DNA from: Halomonas korlensis | GTDB taxonomy: Bacteria; Pseudomonadota; Gammaproteobacteria; Pseudomonadales; Halomonadaceae | Direction of reading: 5' to 3' | DNA: 64,000 nt | Assembly (NCBI RefSeq): GCF_900116705.1 | Contig: NZ_FPBP01000010.1 | Span: 1-64,000 of the forward strand | In this document: positions 28,138 to 39,566 of the stretch, piece after piece | Layout of the letters: each line of letters opens with the position of its first letter | How positions within the stretch are numbered: the stretch's first letter is position 1 | Translations under genes and position numbers: made by a program | The notes under the pieces: generated by a model | Seen by the model: the letters and a program-made list of their open reading frames with translations, nothing else | Database searches by the model: none | What the model was told of the DNA's origin: nothing

Positions 28138-28153
28138 TTTACGTCAACGTAAA
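28138..28153. promoter_or_regulatory. Candidate MerR-family operator in the livG promoter region
   Basis: TTTACGTCAACGTAAA is a perfect 7-bp inverted repeat with a 2-bp centre. It lies about 140 bp upstream of the livG start. On the minus strand it is followed by TATAGC, a plausible -10, so the dyad would fill the promoter spacer as MerR-type regulators prefer. It resembles, from memory, the LiuR-type motif of branched-chain amino acid catabolism genes. Confidence 0.55.
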
Positions 28154-28236
28154 CTAGAGGACGAGCGACGACTCGGCAACCGCAGAAACACCGAACTCGA
28201 CCAATGGCGTAGGCCTTCAGGAATTCAATAGCTTGC

Positions 28237-28271
28237 AAACAAAAGCGCGACCCCCTGAACGGAAATCGCGC
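28237..28271 (-). terminator. Intrinsic terminator of the serine dehydratase gene
   Basis: On the minus strand GCGCGA and TCGCGC flank a 15-nt loop and are followed by TTTTGTTTGC. The hairpin starts about 45 bp after the stop of the serine dehydratase gene. Apart from this hairpin and the palindrome at 28138, the 317 bp between livG and that gene show nothing else. Confidence 0.65.
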
Positions 28272-28315
28272 GGCGCCATGTCAGCGTCAACTCGAGCCAC
28301 CTTTTATCGGCCTCC

Positions 28316-29657
28316 TCAGCACTCGATGGCATTGACCGCCAGCCCCCCGCGGGAGGTCTCCTTGTACTTGTCCTGCATGTCGGCGCCGGTGTCGCGCATG
28401 GTGCGGATCACCTTATCGAGTGAAATAAAGTGCTCGCCGTCGCCGCGCAGCGCCATCTGCGCGGCGTTGATCGCCTTCACCGAGGCGATGGCGTTGCGCT
28501 CGATGCAGGGCACCTGAACGAGGCCACCCACCGGGTCGCAGGTCAGCCCCAGGTTATGCTCCAGGCCGATCTCGGCGGCGTTTTCCACCTGACCCACGCT
28601 GCCGCCCATCAGCTCGGCGAGGCCGGCGGCGGCCATGGCGCAGGCCGAGCCGACCTCGCCCTGGCAGCCCACCTCGGCGCCGGAGATCGAGGCGTTCTTC
28701 TTGCACAGCACCCCCACGGCGCCGGCGGTGAGCAGGTAGGCCACCACGTCGCGCTCGCTGGCGCCACGACGGAACTGCATGTAGTAGTGCAGCACCGCGG
28801 GGATGATGCCCGCCGCACCGTTGGTGGGCGCGGTGACCATGCGCCCGCCGGCGGCGTTCTCCTCGTTGACCGCCAGGGCGTAGAGGTTGACCCAGTCCAT
28901 GGCCGACATCGTCGAGGCGATCAGCGAGTGGTCGTCCTCGCTGGCCAGCATGCGCTGGTACAGCGACTTGGCGCGGCGCCTGACGTTGAGCCCGCCGGGC
29001 AATACGCCCTCGGCTTCCATGCCCTGCCTGACGCAGTCCTGCATCGCCGCCCAGATCGTCAGCAGGCCCTGGCGGATCTCGGCTTCGCTGCGCCACGTCT
29101 TCTCGTTTTCCAGCATCAGCTCGCTGATGCGCAGCCCGCTCTCCCGGCACATGCGCATCAGCTCGTCGCCGGTCTGGAAGTTGTAGGGCAACTGGCTGGC
29201 GTCGTTATCGAGCTGACCGGAACTCGCCTGGGCCTCGTCGATGACGAAGCCGCCGCCCACCGAGTAGTAGGTGTTGCGGTAGCACACAAAAAAACGGCAG
29301 GCTCTCCTCGTGCAACTGCATGTCGCGCGCCCAGCGGAAGGGGATCGCGTGGTCACCCGCCAGCAGCAGCGAATCGGACGCGCGCAGGGTGTCGATGGCG
29401 GGGCCGATGATCGCCGGGTCGATGCGGTCGGGCCGCTCGCCCATCAGGCCCATGATCACCGCCCGATCGGTGCCGTGGCCGATCCCCGTCGCCGACAGCG
29501 AACCAAAGAGCTGGACCTCGACGCGCGCCACCCGTTCGACCAGGTCGCGCGCCGTTAACTCACCGAGGAAGTCGAAGGCGGCCCGCATGGGGCCGACGGT
29601 GTGCGAGCTCGAGGGCCCGACACCGATCTTGAACAGATCAAACACACTGATGGACAT
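28316..29657 (-). pseudogene. sdaA: L-serine ammonia-lyase (SdaA-type), split by a one-base frameshift
   Basis: Reading starts at ATG 29657 (GGGAG site) with SISVFDLFKIGVGPSSSHTVGP, a serine dehydratase beta-domain signature. This frame runs to about 29290. The protein then continues in another frame as [12 protein letters not shown] and on through [38 protein letters not shown] and [19 protein letters not shown], ending near [13 protein letters not shown] at 28316. Those parts contain the iron-sulfur cysteines of the enzyme. The break is at a run of seven A (29288-29294, T on the coding strand); six would restore one frame of about 446 codons. Everything else is intact, so it is either a recent mutation, phase variation or a sequencing error. 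It would deaminate serine to pyruvate. Confidence 0.85.
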
Positions 29658-29837
29658 CTTGCTGACTCCCGGGCGATTACGTGCATCGCCATTCACACGG
29701 CTCGATCACGATACATCAGCCTTGCTAAAGCATCGTGCATGACAGGCTATCTGATAACTACCATCAAGCTATGTTCAAGGCGCTTGCCTGTTGAGACAAT
29801 GGATAATACCTTGTCTCAAGTTTAGTAGAACTCAACC

Positions 29838-30761
29838 ATGAGCCGTCATCTCAACGCCCAGACCCATGCCTGGCTGAAGGTTTTCGCGGTCAGCGCACGC
29901 CACCTGTCCTTCACCCGGGCCGCCGAGGAGTTACATGTCACGACCGGGGCGGTGAGTCAGCAGATCAAGCAGCTGGAAGAACGGCTCGGCTTCAAACTGT
30001 TTCGCCGTCGGCCACGACAGCTGGAGCTCACCGAGGAGGGCAAGCGGCTCGCCGCCGTAGTGGACCAGGCTTACCAGGCTGTGGGCCTCGAGGTGAAACG
30101 GCTGCGCTCGGGGGTCATGAGCGGCGTCATTCGTCTGCGCTCGATCCCCTCCTTTCTCAATCGTTGGCTGATGCCTCGCCTGCCGCGGCTACAGTCGCGC
30201 TTTCCCGATATCGAACTGCAGGTTATCGCCGAGGACAGCAGCATTTCGCTGCGCGATGGCGACTTCGACTTGGCTATCGACCTCAATGACGGCCATCTTC
30301 CAGGGCTTGCGATCACGCCATTGATGGAGGAGCGGATCTTCCCCGTGTGTTCGCCGGGGCTGCTGCGCGGCCGACCGCCCCTGCGGCGGGCCGAGGACCT
30401 CGCCTGGTACCCGCTGTTGCACGACGTGACCGCCTGGCGAGGCAGCCACGATTACGCCGAATGGGAGCATTATCTTCAGGCCATCGATGCGGCGCATATC
30501 AATGTGCACCGTGGCTACACCTTCAACCGGCATCAGCTGATCATGGAGGCCGCGACTGCCGGCATGGGCGTGGCGATCGCCCGCCAGAGGCTGATCAGCG
30601 GCGAGCTGGGCAGCGGCGCGCTCATCGCGCCCTTTCCGCAGCGGGTGACTACAGGGATGCGCTATGGGCTCGTGCACGCCGCTGGCGCCCTGGATGATCG
30701 CCGCGTATTGGCGGTGCATGACTGGATCGTGGAAGAGGCGCGACGCTCGGCAGCGGATTGA
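29838..30761 (+). CDS. LysR-family transcriptional regulator (GcvA-like)
   Basis: The 307-residue protein has an N-terminal winged helix with FAVSARHLSFTRAAEELHVTTGAVSQQIKQLEERLG, typical of the GcvA branch, and a substrate-binding domain from about 95. It reads divergently from the serine dehydratase gene, 180 bp away, and so may control serine or glycine catabolism. The inducer is unknown. Confidence 0.9.
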   Translation: MSRHLNAQTHAWLKVFAVSARHLSFTRAAEELHVTTGAVSQQIKQLEERLGFKLFRRRPRQLELTEEGKRLAAVVDQAYQAVGLEVKRLRSGVMSGVIRLRSIPSFLNRWLMPRLPRLQSRFPDIELQVIAEDSSISLRDGDFDLAIDLNDGHLPGLAITPLMEERIFPVCSPGLLRGRPPLRRAEDLAWYPLLHDVTAWRGSHDYAEWEHYLQAIDAAHINVHRGYTFNRHQLIMEAATAGMGVAIARQRLISGELGSGALIAPFPQRVTTGMRYGLVHAAGALDDRRVLAVHDWIVEEARRSAAD

Positions 30762-30809
30762 GCGAGGCATGGGCAGTACGGATCGATGACGCTACAATGA
30801 AGCCACGCT

Positions 30810-31076
30810 AGGGCCTGTTGACGTTTCAGCGCGAACCGCGTTGCTGCGCCAAATGGCGCCAGGCAAGGCGCGGGATGCAGAGAAGGGTGGTTCCCTTGTC
30901 AAATCCCGCAACGCGGCATGGTGCCATTTGCCGCGCAACTCGAAGGGCCGGGCCCGTTTTCGCACGGTGCGGCGTTATTCGTCGTTCATTTGAAACAATC
31001 AAACCACTCTCCTCATGCCTTGCCCCGCACAAAAACGGGCTCCGGCGCGGCCGTGCATGAAACGTCAACAGGCCCT
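30810..31076. mobile_element. MITE-like 267-bp inverted-repeat element
   Basis: The ends are perfect inverted repeats: GGGCCTGTTGACGTTTCA at 30811-30828 and its complement at 31058-31075, extended by one base on each side. The inside folds into two large imperfect hairpins. One uses CAAATGGC/GCCATTTG and CGGGAT/ATCCCG, the other CCCGTTTT/AAAACGGG. There is no transposase or credible gene. No clear target duplication was found. It fills most of the gap between the LysR gene and the membrane protein gene. Confidence 0.7.
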
Positions 31077-31106
31077 TGCATGTCATTGAATACAGGGAAC
31101 TCATCG

Positions 31107-31766
31107 ATGCCTGATCGCTTCACTCCCGGCCAGTCCTGGCCCATCGGCTTCGGTGCCACCTGCCTGCGCGCCCTGCTCTACATCCTGCTGGTCGCTGGCA
31201 TGATGCAGGGCGTCTACTACGAAGCGCTCCAGCAACCCGAGATACGTTTTTCCGAGCGAGGTTTCACCGAACTGACGCAGTCGGTCGTGCTGTTGTCCGC
31301 ATCGGCGCTATTGTTATACACCCGTCAGGCTTTCAAGATCCTACCTACCGTCACCCTGCTACTGTTCGCCTTCGTCTTCAGCTCGCTGATCCGCGAACAG
31401 GACGCGCATCTCGACACCTATGTCTTCGATGGCGCCTGGCAGTTACTGGTTGGCCTGGTTGTGCTGCCCTGCCTGTTTCTGGTAATTCGTCGCCGGTATG
31501 CCTTCATCGAGGAATTCGAACGCTATGCCAACAGCCTTTCCTTCGGACTGTTCGCCGCCGGATTTCTGACGACCTATGTATTCTCGCGGCTCTATGGACG
31601 CAGCGAGGTCTGGATGGCGATCCTCGGCGAGCATTACGAGCGCACCTTCAAGGATGCCGCCGAGGAGGTGGTCGAGCTCTTCGGCTATACGCTGATCCTG
31701 ATCGCTATCATCGAGCTCGCCTTACTGGCCAGGCGTTGGCACCTCGCACGGCTCGCAACTCCGTAA
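31107..31766 (+). CDS. Multi-pass inner membrane protein, function unknown
   Basis: The 219-residue protein has about five hydrophobic segments, the first at roughly residues 15-37 (LRALLYILLVAGMMQG). A charged stretch RRRYAFIEEFERYANS follows the fourth. I do not recognise the family. I chose ATG 31107, preceded by AGGGAA; ATG 31080 immediately abuts the end of the inverted-repeat element and lacks a clear ribosome site. Transcription from or through the element could affect it. It is followed by a bidirectional terminator shared with rpoD. Confidence 0.75.
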   Translation: MPDRFTPGQSWPIGFGATCLRALLYILLVAGMMQGVYYEALQQPEIRFSERGFTELTQSVVLLSASALLLYTRQAFKILPTVTLLLFAFVFSSLIREQDAHLDTYVFDGAWQLLVGLVVLPCLFLVIRRRYAFIEEFERYANSLSFGLFAAGFLTTYVFSRLYGRSEVWMAILGEHYERTFKDAAEEVVELFGYTLILIAIIELALLARRWHLARLATP

Positions 31767-31798
31767 GGGTAAACTGTCTGAGCGGACCCTCACCCCAG

Positions 31799-31838
31799 AA
31801 CGACAACGCCCACAGCCGAGGCTGTGGGCGTTGTCGTT
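31799..31838. terminator. Bidirectional terminator between the membrane protein gene and rpoD
   Basis: An 18-bp perfect stem (AACGACAACGCCCACAGC and complement) with loop CGAG lies between the convergent stops. Confidence 0.85.
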
Positions 31839-31873
31839 TCGGTCGAGCGTCAACCGTTCGCGGTTCGTGGAAG

Positions 31874-33706
<1,833 letters not shown>

Positions 33707-33944
33707 AGAAACCCTATCTCGACGAAGAAGAATGAAGCACCTGAAGTACTGAGGCGTTGAAACTCGATAAGCCGAACAGTATAGCGGCAGAAAGCCACTT
33801 GCTGCCAGTTCGATCCGTTTGCGCGGTCATTCAGGTGTGTTAGGTTGTTCGGTTGTGCCGATAATGACAATGTCTTCTAAATGGTGATGGTAGGAGATAT
33901 TTCAACCCCTGCGCCAATTTCCTGCTACTTCTTTGACGCCACCA

Positions 33945-35765
33945 TCACCCTCGCAGTTCGCTTAGCAACATCATCAGACGCTGCTTTTCCTCACGGGTGA
34001 GCCGCTCCCCCGCCTTTTCCTTGTCCAACAGCGCATCGAACTCTTCGCGAGGCGACCGGCGCCGCTGATGGCGCTGAAAGTGCTCGATCAAGCCATCCAG
34101 TTCAGCACCGCGTGCCGCCTTGGGTATCAGCAGCTCCCGACGCGCCAGCACCGCGAGACGCTCCCCTTCGGGCGTGCCATGAAAATGCGCCAACAGCACC
34201 TGGGCACTGCGATAACGGCCCGCCCGCAAGAGCTTGATCACCTCTCGACAGAGCCCACCGTCACCGTCATCCGCAGGACACCAGGCGTCGTCGTCGGGCA
34301 GGCGCTCGACCAGCCCCGGCTCATGAACCAGCAACTGCAGGGCGCGCGCCACCAGGCTCAACGAGCCGCCGCGCACCGACCGCGCCTTGCCCCGGGGCGG
34401 TGGTGCAGGCTCGCCCACCAAGGGTGACGACGCATCGCTCGCCTCGTCGGCCGTCGATCCGTTTCGTGCCATCAGAAGCTCGAAGCGTGACTGGTCGACG
34501 CCGGTGCGCCGGGAGAGTTCCCCCAGCATCAACGACTTCAACACACCCTCCGGCAACTTGCCGAGTGCTGCCAGGACCTGGCTGGCGTAGCGCTCGCACT
34601 CCTCGACGCGCGACAGGTCCCGGCCGCTCGCCGCCTGGTCGAAGAGAAACTCGGACAGCGGGCTTGCACAGGTGATGCGATCCTCGAAGGCGGCCGTGCC
34701 TTCACGGCGTACCAGGGTGTCCGGGTCCTCGCCCTCGGGCAGGAACAGGAAACGCGCCTGCCGGCCATCGATCATCAACGGCAGCACGGTTTCCAGCGCC
34801 CGAGTGGCCGCCTGACGACCGGCACGATCGCCGTCGAAGCAGAACACTACCTCGCCCACCAGCCGAAACAGGCGGCTGAGATGATCCTCGCTGGTCGAGG
34901 TGCCGAGCGTAGCCACCACGTTGCGGATACCGAACTGCGCCAGCGCCACCACGTCCATATAGCCTTCGACGATCACCAGCCGCTCGAGACGGTTGCTTGC
35001 CTGGCGCGCTTCAAAGAGCCCGTAAAGCTCACGCCCCTTGTGGAAGACCGGCGTCTCGGGGGAATTCAGATACTTGGGCTTGGCATCGCCCAGCACACGT
35101 CCCCCGAAGGCGATGGTGCGCCCCTTGATGTCACGAATCGGGAACATCACCCGATCACGAAAACGATCGTAGGTACGCCCCGTGTCCTCGCGATGTACCA
35201 GCAGGCCATACTCGATCTGCACGGCCTCATTGATCCCGCGCTCGGTCAGGTGACGCTTGAGCCCCTCCCAGTCGTCGGGGGCGTAGCCAATGCCGAAATC
35301 ACCGACAATCTCGTCCGACAGGCCGCGGTTCGATAGGTAGTCGCGGGCGCCGACCGCCTCCGGCATCTTCATCCGCTCACGGAAGAACGATGCCGATAGT
35401 TCCAGCAGATTGACGCCTTCCTTGCGCTTGCGCTCCCGTGCCTGGGCACGCGGATCGTCGGCCCCCTCGCGAGGCACCTCCATGCCCAGCCGGCCGGCAA
35501 GATGCTCCACCGCTTCGGGAAACCCCAGCCTGTCATATTCCATCAAGAATCTCAGGGCGTTGCCGTGAGCACCACAGCCAAAGCAGTGATAGAACTGCTT
35601 GTCGGCACTGACAGTGAACGACGGCGACTTTTCTTGATGGAAGGGACAGAGGCCGGAATGGTTGCGCCCGGCCTTCTTGAGCGTCACGCGCTCGCCGACC
35701 ACCTCGACCACGTCGACACGGGCCAGCAGGTCATCGATGAAGCGCTGGGGAATCTGACCGGCCAT
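33945..35765 (-). CDS. dnaG: DNA primase DnaG
   Basis: The 606-residue protein begins with a CHC2 zinc finger (C40, H43, C61, C64), followed by the RNA polymerase domain and the Toprim part with VIVEGYMDVVAL and CFDGDRAGRQAATRA. The C-terminal helicase-binding domain spans about 450-606. It synthesises RNA primers at the fork. It lies downstream of rpsU across an intrinsic terminator, which in E. coli keeps primase low relative to ribosomal protein S21. Confidence 0.98.
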   Translation of the reverse strand: MAGQIPQRFIDDLLARVDVVEVVGERVTLKKAGRNHSGLCPFHQEKSPSFTVSADKQFYHCFGCGAHGNALRFLMEYDRLGFPEAVEHLAGRLGMEVPREGADDPRAQARERKRKEGVNLLELSASFFRERMKMPEAVGARDYLSNRGLSDEIVGDFGIGYAPDDWEGLKRHLTERGINEAVQIEYGLLVHREDTGRTYDRFRDRVMFPIRDIKGRTIAFGGRVLGDAKPKYLNSPETPVFHKGRELYGLFEARQASNRLERLVIVEGYMDVVALAQFGIRNVVATLGTSTSEDHLSRLFRLVGEVVFCFDGDRAGRQAATRALETVLPLMIDGRQARFLFLPEGEDPDTLVRREGTAAFEDRITCASPLSEFLFDQAASGRDLSRVEECERYASQVLAALGKLPEGVLKSLMLGELSRRTGVDQSRFELLMARNGSTADEASDASSPLVGEPAPPPRGKARSVRGGSLSLVARALQLLVHEPGLVERLPDDDAWCPADDGDGGLCREVIKLLRAGRYRSAQVLLAHFHGTPEGERLAVLARRELLIPKAARGAELDGLIEHFQRHQRRRSPREEFDALLDKEKAGERLTREEKQRLMMLLSELRG

Positions 35766-35807
35766 TCAGGCAACCCTTCGTGGTAGTTAGCAAATGCCCC
35801 GAGACGC

Positions 35808-35840
35808 AAAAACAAGCGACCACCGATTGGTGGCCGCTTG
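35808..35840 (-). terminator. Intrinsic terminator between rpsU and dnaG
   Basis: On the minus strand a 12-bp stem (one G-U pair) with an AATC loop is followed by TTTTTGCG. It is in the position of the known rpsU-dnaG terminator of enterobacteria. Confidence 0.85.
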
Positions 35841-35893
35841 GCATCCCTCTTGAGTCGACTCACGCGAGACGCGAAAGCCGGCCCCAGTACGGA

Positions 35894-36109
35894 TCAATAG
35901 AGCCGTTCGAAACGCTTGCGCTCACGCTGGAGCTTCTTGGCGTGACGCTTGACGGCGGCTGCCGCCTTGCGCTTGCGCTCAGCGGTCGGCTTCTCGTACT
36001 GCTCACGACGGCGGACTTCGGAAAGCACACCGGCCTTTTCGCAGGAACGCTTGAAGCGACGCAGCGCGACGTCAAACGGCTCGTTATCACGTACTTTAAC
36101 AGAAGGCAT
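35894..36109 (-). CDS. rpsU: 30S ribosomal protein S21
   Basis: The 71-residue basic protein reads [20 protein letters not shown] at its start and [17 protein letters not shown] at its end, as in other gammaproteobacteria. It is the first gene of the macromolecular synthesis unit. The 290-bp spacer to the divergent tsaD holds the promoters of both, not resolved here. Confidence 0.98.
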   Translation of the reverse strand: MPSVKVRDNEPFDVALRRFKRSCEKAGVLSEVRRREQYEKPTAERKRKAAAAVKRHAKKLQRERKRFERLY

Positions 36110-36399
36110 TAAGCACTCACCTACCTTAGGAAACTTGAGTTCGGTTTGTACGCACGCCTTGCCGGAGCTTGCTCGCCAGAACGCATGACATTCTCGAGTC
36201 GCCAGGCGAGCCGAGACGATACATGAACTTGCGAGAAAATACTCCTAGGCGCACGACCCAGTCTTGCAGCGCACAGTAGTTTAGACCCGACCCCGAGGCT
36301 TTGCAAACCGAATCAATAGGTCAGCGGCTGCAAACCCTGCCGCCGAACGCGCGAAACACGTAGACTAGAGGCCTTTCCAGCACTGACGAGCCATTCCTC

Positions 36400-37437
36400 A
36401 TGCGCGTACTGGGCATCGAAACCTCCTGCGACGAGACCGGCGTCGCCCTTTTCGACAGCAAACGCGGCCTTGTCGCGGACGCCCTCTATAGCCAGGTCGC
36501 CATGCACGCCGATTACGGGGGCGTGGTGCCCGAACTGGCCTCTCGCGACCACACTCGACGATTGTTGCCGCTGATCCAGCAGGTGCTCGACGAGGCTGGC
36601 CTGACGCGCACCGACCTCGACGCCATCGCCTACACCGCCGGGCCTGGCCTGGTTGGCGCGCTGATGGTCGGCGCCAGCACGGCCCACGGCATGGCCCGGG
36701 CGTTGGGCATACCCGTGCTCGGCGTACATCACATGGAAGGCCATCTCTTGGCGCCGATGATAGAGGACGAACCGCCCGCCTTTCCCTTCGTGGCGCTGCT
36801 CGTGTCGGGGGGCCACACCCAGTTGGTGGATGTGCAAGGCATCGGCCGCTATCGGTTGCTGGGCGAGTCGGTCGATGATGCCGCCGGGGAAGCCTTCGAC
36901 AAGGCTGCCAAGATGCTGGGCCTCGATTACCCAGGCGGCCCGCTGATCGCACGCCTCGCCGAGCAGGGCGACCCGAAGCGTCTGCGCTTTCCTCGGCCCA
37001 TGACCGACCGCCCGGGGCTCGATTTCAGCTTCTCGGGCCTCAAGACCCACACCCTGACCGCCACCCGACAGCTCGAGGCGGCCGGCGACCTCGACGAGCA
37101 GGCACGCGCCGATATCGCCCGTGCCTTCGAAGAAGCCGTGGTCGACACCCTGGTCATCAAGTGCCGCCGTGCGCTCGACCAGACGGGGCTCAAGCGCCTG
37201 GTCGTTGCTGGCGGGGTGAGCGCCAACGCACGGCTGCGCGAGCGTCTCGCCCGCGAGACGGACAAACGCGGCGCCCGCGCCTATTATCCGCGCGGGCGCT
37301 TCTGCACCGACAACGGCGCCATGATCGCCTATGCAGGCGCCCAGCGCCTGCTTGCCGGCGAGCATGACGAGCTCGGCATCATGCAGGCCGTGCCGCGCTG
37401 GCCCCTGGCATCGCTTGCGGCGCCAGCCGGTACCTGA
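36400..37437 (+). CDS. tsaD: tRNA N6-threonylcarbamoyladenosine transferase TsaD
   Basis: The 345-residue ASKHA-fold protein transfers the threonylcarbamoyl group to A37 of ANN-decoding tRNAs with TsaB, TsaC and TsaE. The start [17 protein letters not shown] and metal site H111-M-E-G-H115 are hallmarks. [13 protein letters not shown] and SFSGLKTH are further family motifs. It is divergent from rpsU, a conserved arrangement. Confidence 0.97.
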   Translation: MRVLGIETSCDETGVALFDSKRGLVADALYSQVAMHADYGGVVPELASRDHTRRLLPLIQQVLDEAGLTRTDLDAIAYTAGPGLVGALMVGASTAHGMARALGIPVLGVHHMEGHLLAPMIEDEPPAFPFVALLVSGGHTQLVDVQGIGRYRLLGESVDDAAGEAFDKAAKMLGLDYPGGPLIARLAEQGDPKRLRFPRPMTDRPGLDFSFSGLKTHTLTATRQLEAAGDLDEQARADIARAFEEAVVDTLVIKCRRALDQTGLKRLVVAGGVSANARLRERLARETDKRGARAYYPRGRFCTDNGAMIAYAGAQRLLAGEHDELGIMQAVPRWPLASLAAPAGT

Positions 37438-37487
37438 CGATTGGCCGACGTTGAGTGGCTGCATCCACTTGGTTGACCCAGCCCTGG

Positions 37488-38087
37488 CTAATGATAGCGA
37501 TCCAGCCGCGGCTCGTCGCCGCGCCCCAGGCGACGGATATTGAGCAGGTGGCGCACCAGCACCAGCATCGTGAAGGCAATCACCACCCCGGTATATTCCG
37601 GCGCCAGCCAAACGCTGGTAAGCGGCGCCGCCATGGCACTGGCCAGTGATGCGATAGCGGCCGTGTTGACTCGCCAGGCCAGCAGCCCCCAGATAGCCGC
37701 GCAAATGAGTGCCACCTCAGGGGTGAGAATCAGCATCACGCCGAATGCACTGGCCACCCCCTTGCCTCCCTGAAAGCGGTGCCAGGCCGGGTAGCTATGC
37801 CCCAACAGCACGCCCAGGCCAACCAGTCCCTGCGCCCAGGGCGGCAAACCGAGCGCCATCGCCAGCCACAGCCCCGGCATGCCCTTGACCACGTCCACCA
37901 CCAGAGTAGCCAGCGCCAGGCGTCGACCATGAAGACGCAGCACATTGGAAAACCCCGGATTGCCGGAACCCATCAACCGCGGGTCTCCCACCCCGGCCCA
38001 ACGGCAGACACTCAACGCACCGAGCCAGGTACCGCTTAAATATCCAGCCGCCATCAGCGACAGGATCACGTCAAATCGCGCTTCCAT
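37488..38087 (-). CDS. plsY: Glycerol-3-phosphate acyltransferase PlsY
   Basis: The 199-residue inner membrane enzyme acylates glycerol-3-phosphate from acyl-phosphate. Conserved motifs are GSGNPGFSNVLR, GHSYPAWHRFQGGKGVASAFG and VRHLLNIRRLGRGDE. About five transmembrane segments are present. I chose ATG 38087 because AGGAGAGGGG precedes it; the frame runs to 38114. It is convergent with tsaD. Confidence 0.95.
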   Translation of the reverse strand: MEARFDVILSLMAAGYLSGTWLGALSVCRWAGVGDPRLMGSGNPGFSNVLRLHGRRLALATLVVDVVKGMPGLWLAMALGLPPWAQGLVGLGVLLGHSYPAWHRFQGGKGVASAFGVMLILTPEVALICAAIWGLLAWRVNTAAIASLASAMAAPLTSVWLAPEYTGVVIAFTMLVLVRHLLNIRRLGRGDEPRLDRYH

Positions 38088-38240
38088 GGCCCCTCTCCTG
38101 CACGCCAACGTCATCAGTGCTCAGAGAGTACAATTCTGTCACTTTTAGCGAAGAAGGCCGAGTGCAGATGTGTCGGCCTGCCCACTCGCCGCAATGGATG
38201 TTGCCTCATTCTATTGCGTTGCGGCAACCTGGGGCCGAGG

Positions 38241-38669
38241 CTAGTCCGCCGGCCGTGTATCATCGAAGAAATTCTGGCTCTCCTTGAAATTTTCAGTCAT
38301 CAGCTGGGTGTTATCTCGAGCCAAGCCTTGGCTCTTTTGCATGCTTTCTTCACTGAGCTTATGAAACTTGCTTAGGTATTCCTGGTTCAGGTCGACCAGC
38401 GTCTCGGCATCGCCTTGCAAACATTCACTGATGGCTTGAAAGGCTCGCTGTTGCTCTTCCAATAATATCCGGGGGCTGGGTAAGCCATCCATGCCGACCC
38501 ACCGCCAGGACTGATCCAGGCTTATCCCGGTGACGGTGCGCGCGGTATCAAACTGGGAATCGAAGAGCCTGGCGTAATAGTCGGTTGTTAGCGAGCCATA
38601 AGCGCGCATCGGCTCCACGATAGCGCTTTGAAACTGCTCGACAACTTTTTCCATGGTTTCTTTGCTCAT
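38241..38669 (-). CDS. Phasin-family PHA granule protein
   Basis: The 142-residue protein has no signal and is mostly amphipathic helix. Features such as ALGTAIVEPMRAYGSLTTDYYARLFDSQFDTAR-like segments and the C-terminal FKESQNFFDD suit phasins that coat polyhydroxyalkanoate granules. The AT-rich region upstream contains its promoter. A PhaR-type regulator is encoded elsewhere in this window. The family call is from overall character, not a decisive motif. Confidence 0.65.
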   Translation of the reverse strand: MSKETMEKVVEQFQSAIVEPMRAYGSLTTDYYARLFDSQFDTARTVTGISLDQSWRWVGMDGLPSPRILLEEQQRAFQAISECLQGDAETLVDLNQEYLSKFHKLSEESMQKSQGLARDNTQLMTENFKESQNFFDDTRPAD

Positions 38670-38739
38670 ATAACACCTTCACTGTGTAGCTAACGGCCGG
38701 AGAACCTACGCCGGGAACTTGCACTGTAGCAGGGTTCTC

Positions 38740-39060
38740 ATTAACTACCAGCCGGGTCCCTTTGTTTTGTTAGCCTTAAAGAAATACATAACCAAAAAAC
38801 ATAGCTATATAAAAACAAACTTACATACAGACCCAATTTCGAACAACGAAACACCACTTTTAATTGATTCACGACAAACAAATATGAAGAAATCCATAAA
38901 ATAACGCGGTTAACTTATAAAATTAAGAATGCATTATTTTATACACCTATATAATTAAATCATCGTTAAGGCATTATGATAACAGGAGCTTTGCATTAAC
39001 CTTGACGCCTTACCGCCTGCATTATTTAGTAGTCATAATGTGAGTATTCAGCAAACAACC
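38740..39060. other. AT-rich, apparently non-coding intergenic block
   Basis: The 530-bp gap between the phasin gene and folB contains a stretch that by eye is about two-thirds A+T, against a GC-rich surround. Short A- and T-tracts recur (for example ATATAAAAACAAACTTACAT). Frames here lack ribosome sites and normal codon use, so I do not call a gene. It may be a promoter/curved DNA region, the site of a nucleoid protein, or a remnant of foreign DNA. Confidence 0.6.
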
Positions 39061-39200
39061 AATCCTGACGAATTATCAAGTGAACGCCGCTAGTTATCCT
39101 GGCGGCTGGGCCGAAACCCCCTGTCTGTCGTCCAGCGATCGGGTAACGTACAATCGCCTTTAAACCATATTTAATGCCGTTACGATGGGACCTGACCTCC

Positions 39201-39566
39201 ATGGATCTTGTACTGATTGAGTCGCTTGGCGTCGATACCGTGATCGGGGTCTACGACTGGGAGCGCACCATTACCCAGCGACTACTTCTCGATCTCGAGC
39301 TTGCCACGGATATCCGCCCGGCCGCCGCAAGCGACGACATCGCCCTGACCCTCGATTATGCGGCGATCTGCGAGCGCATCATCGCTTTCGCCGCCGAGCA
39401 TGACGTTGCGCTGGTCGAAACCTTTGCCGAGCGCCTCGCCGAGACGCTGCGTGAGGAGTTCGCTATCGCCTGGCTACGCCTGACCGTGCGCAAGCCCGGT
39501 GCCGTGCCGGCAGCGGCCGCGGTGGGCGTAAGCATCCAGCGTGGCCGCCAGCCGGAGACCCAGTGA
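39201..39566 (+). CDS. folB: Dihydroneopterin aldolase FolB
   Basis: The 121-residue enzyme converts dihydroneopterin to hydroxymethyl-dihydropterin in folate synthesis and often epimerises it. MDLVLIESLGVDTVIGVYDWE at the start, LDYAAIC and LVETFAERLA are family motifs. I chose ATG 39201, the natural start; an ATG at 39174 is upstream. The stop overlaps the folK start by one base. Confidence 0.94.
   Translation: MDLVLIESLGVDTVIGVYDWERTITQRLLLDLELATDIRPAAASDDIALTLDYAAICERIIAFAAEHDVALVETFAERLAETLREEFAIAWLRLTVRKPGAVPAAAAVGVSIQRGRQPETQ

Noticed and set aside
29280..29300. Programmed frameshift in the serine dehydratase gene
   Set aside because: SdaA genes are not known to use frameshifting, and no stimulatory structure was seen; an indel is simpler.
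38719..38904. A 61-codon frame in the AT-rich block
   Set aside because: No ribosome site, unlike codon use and no recognisable domain.
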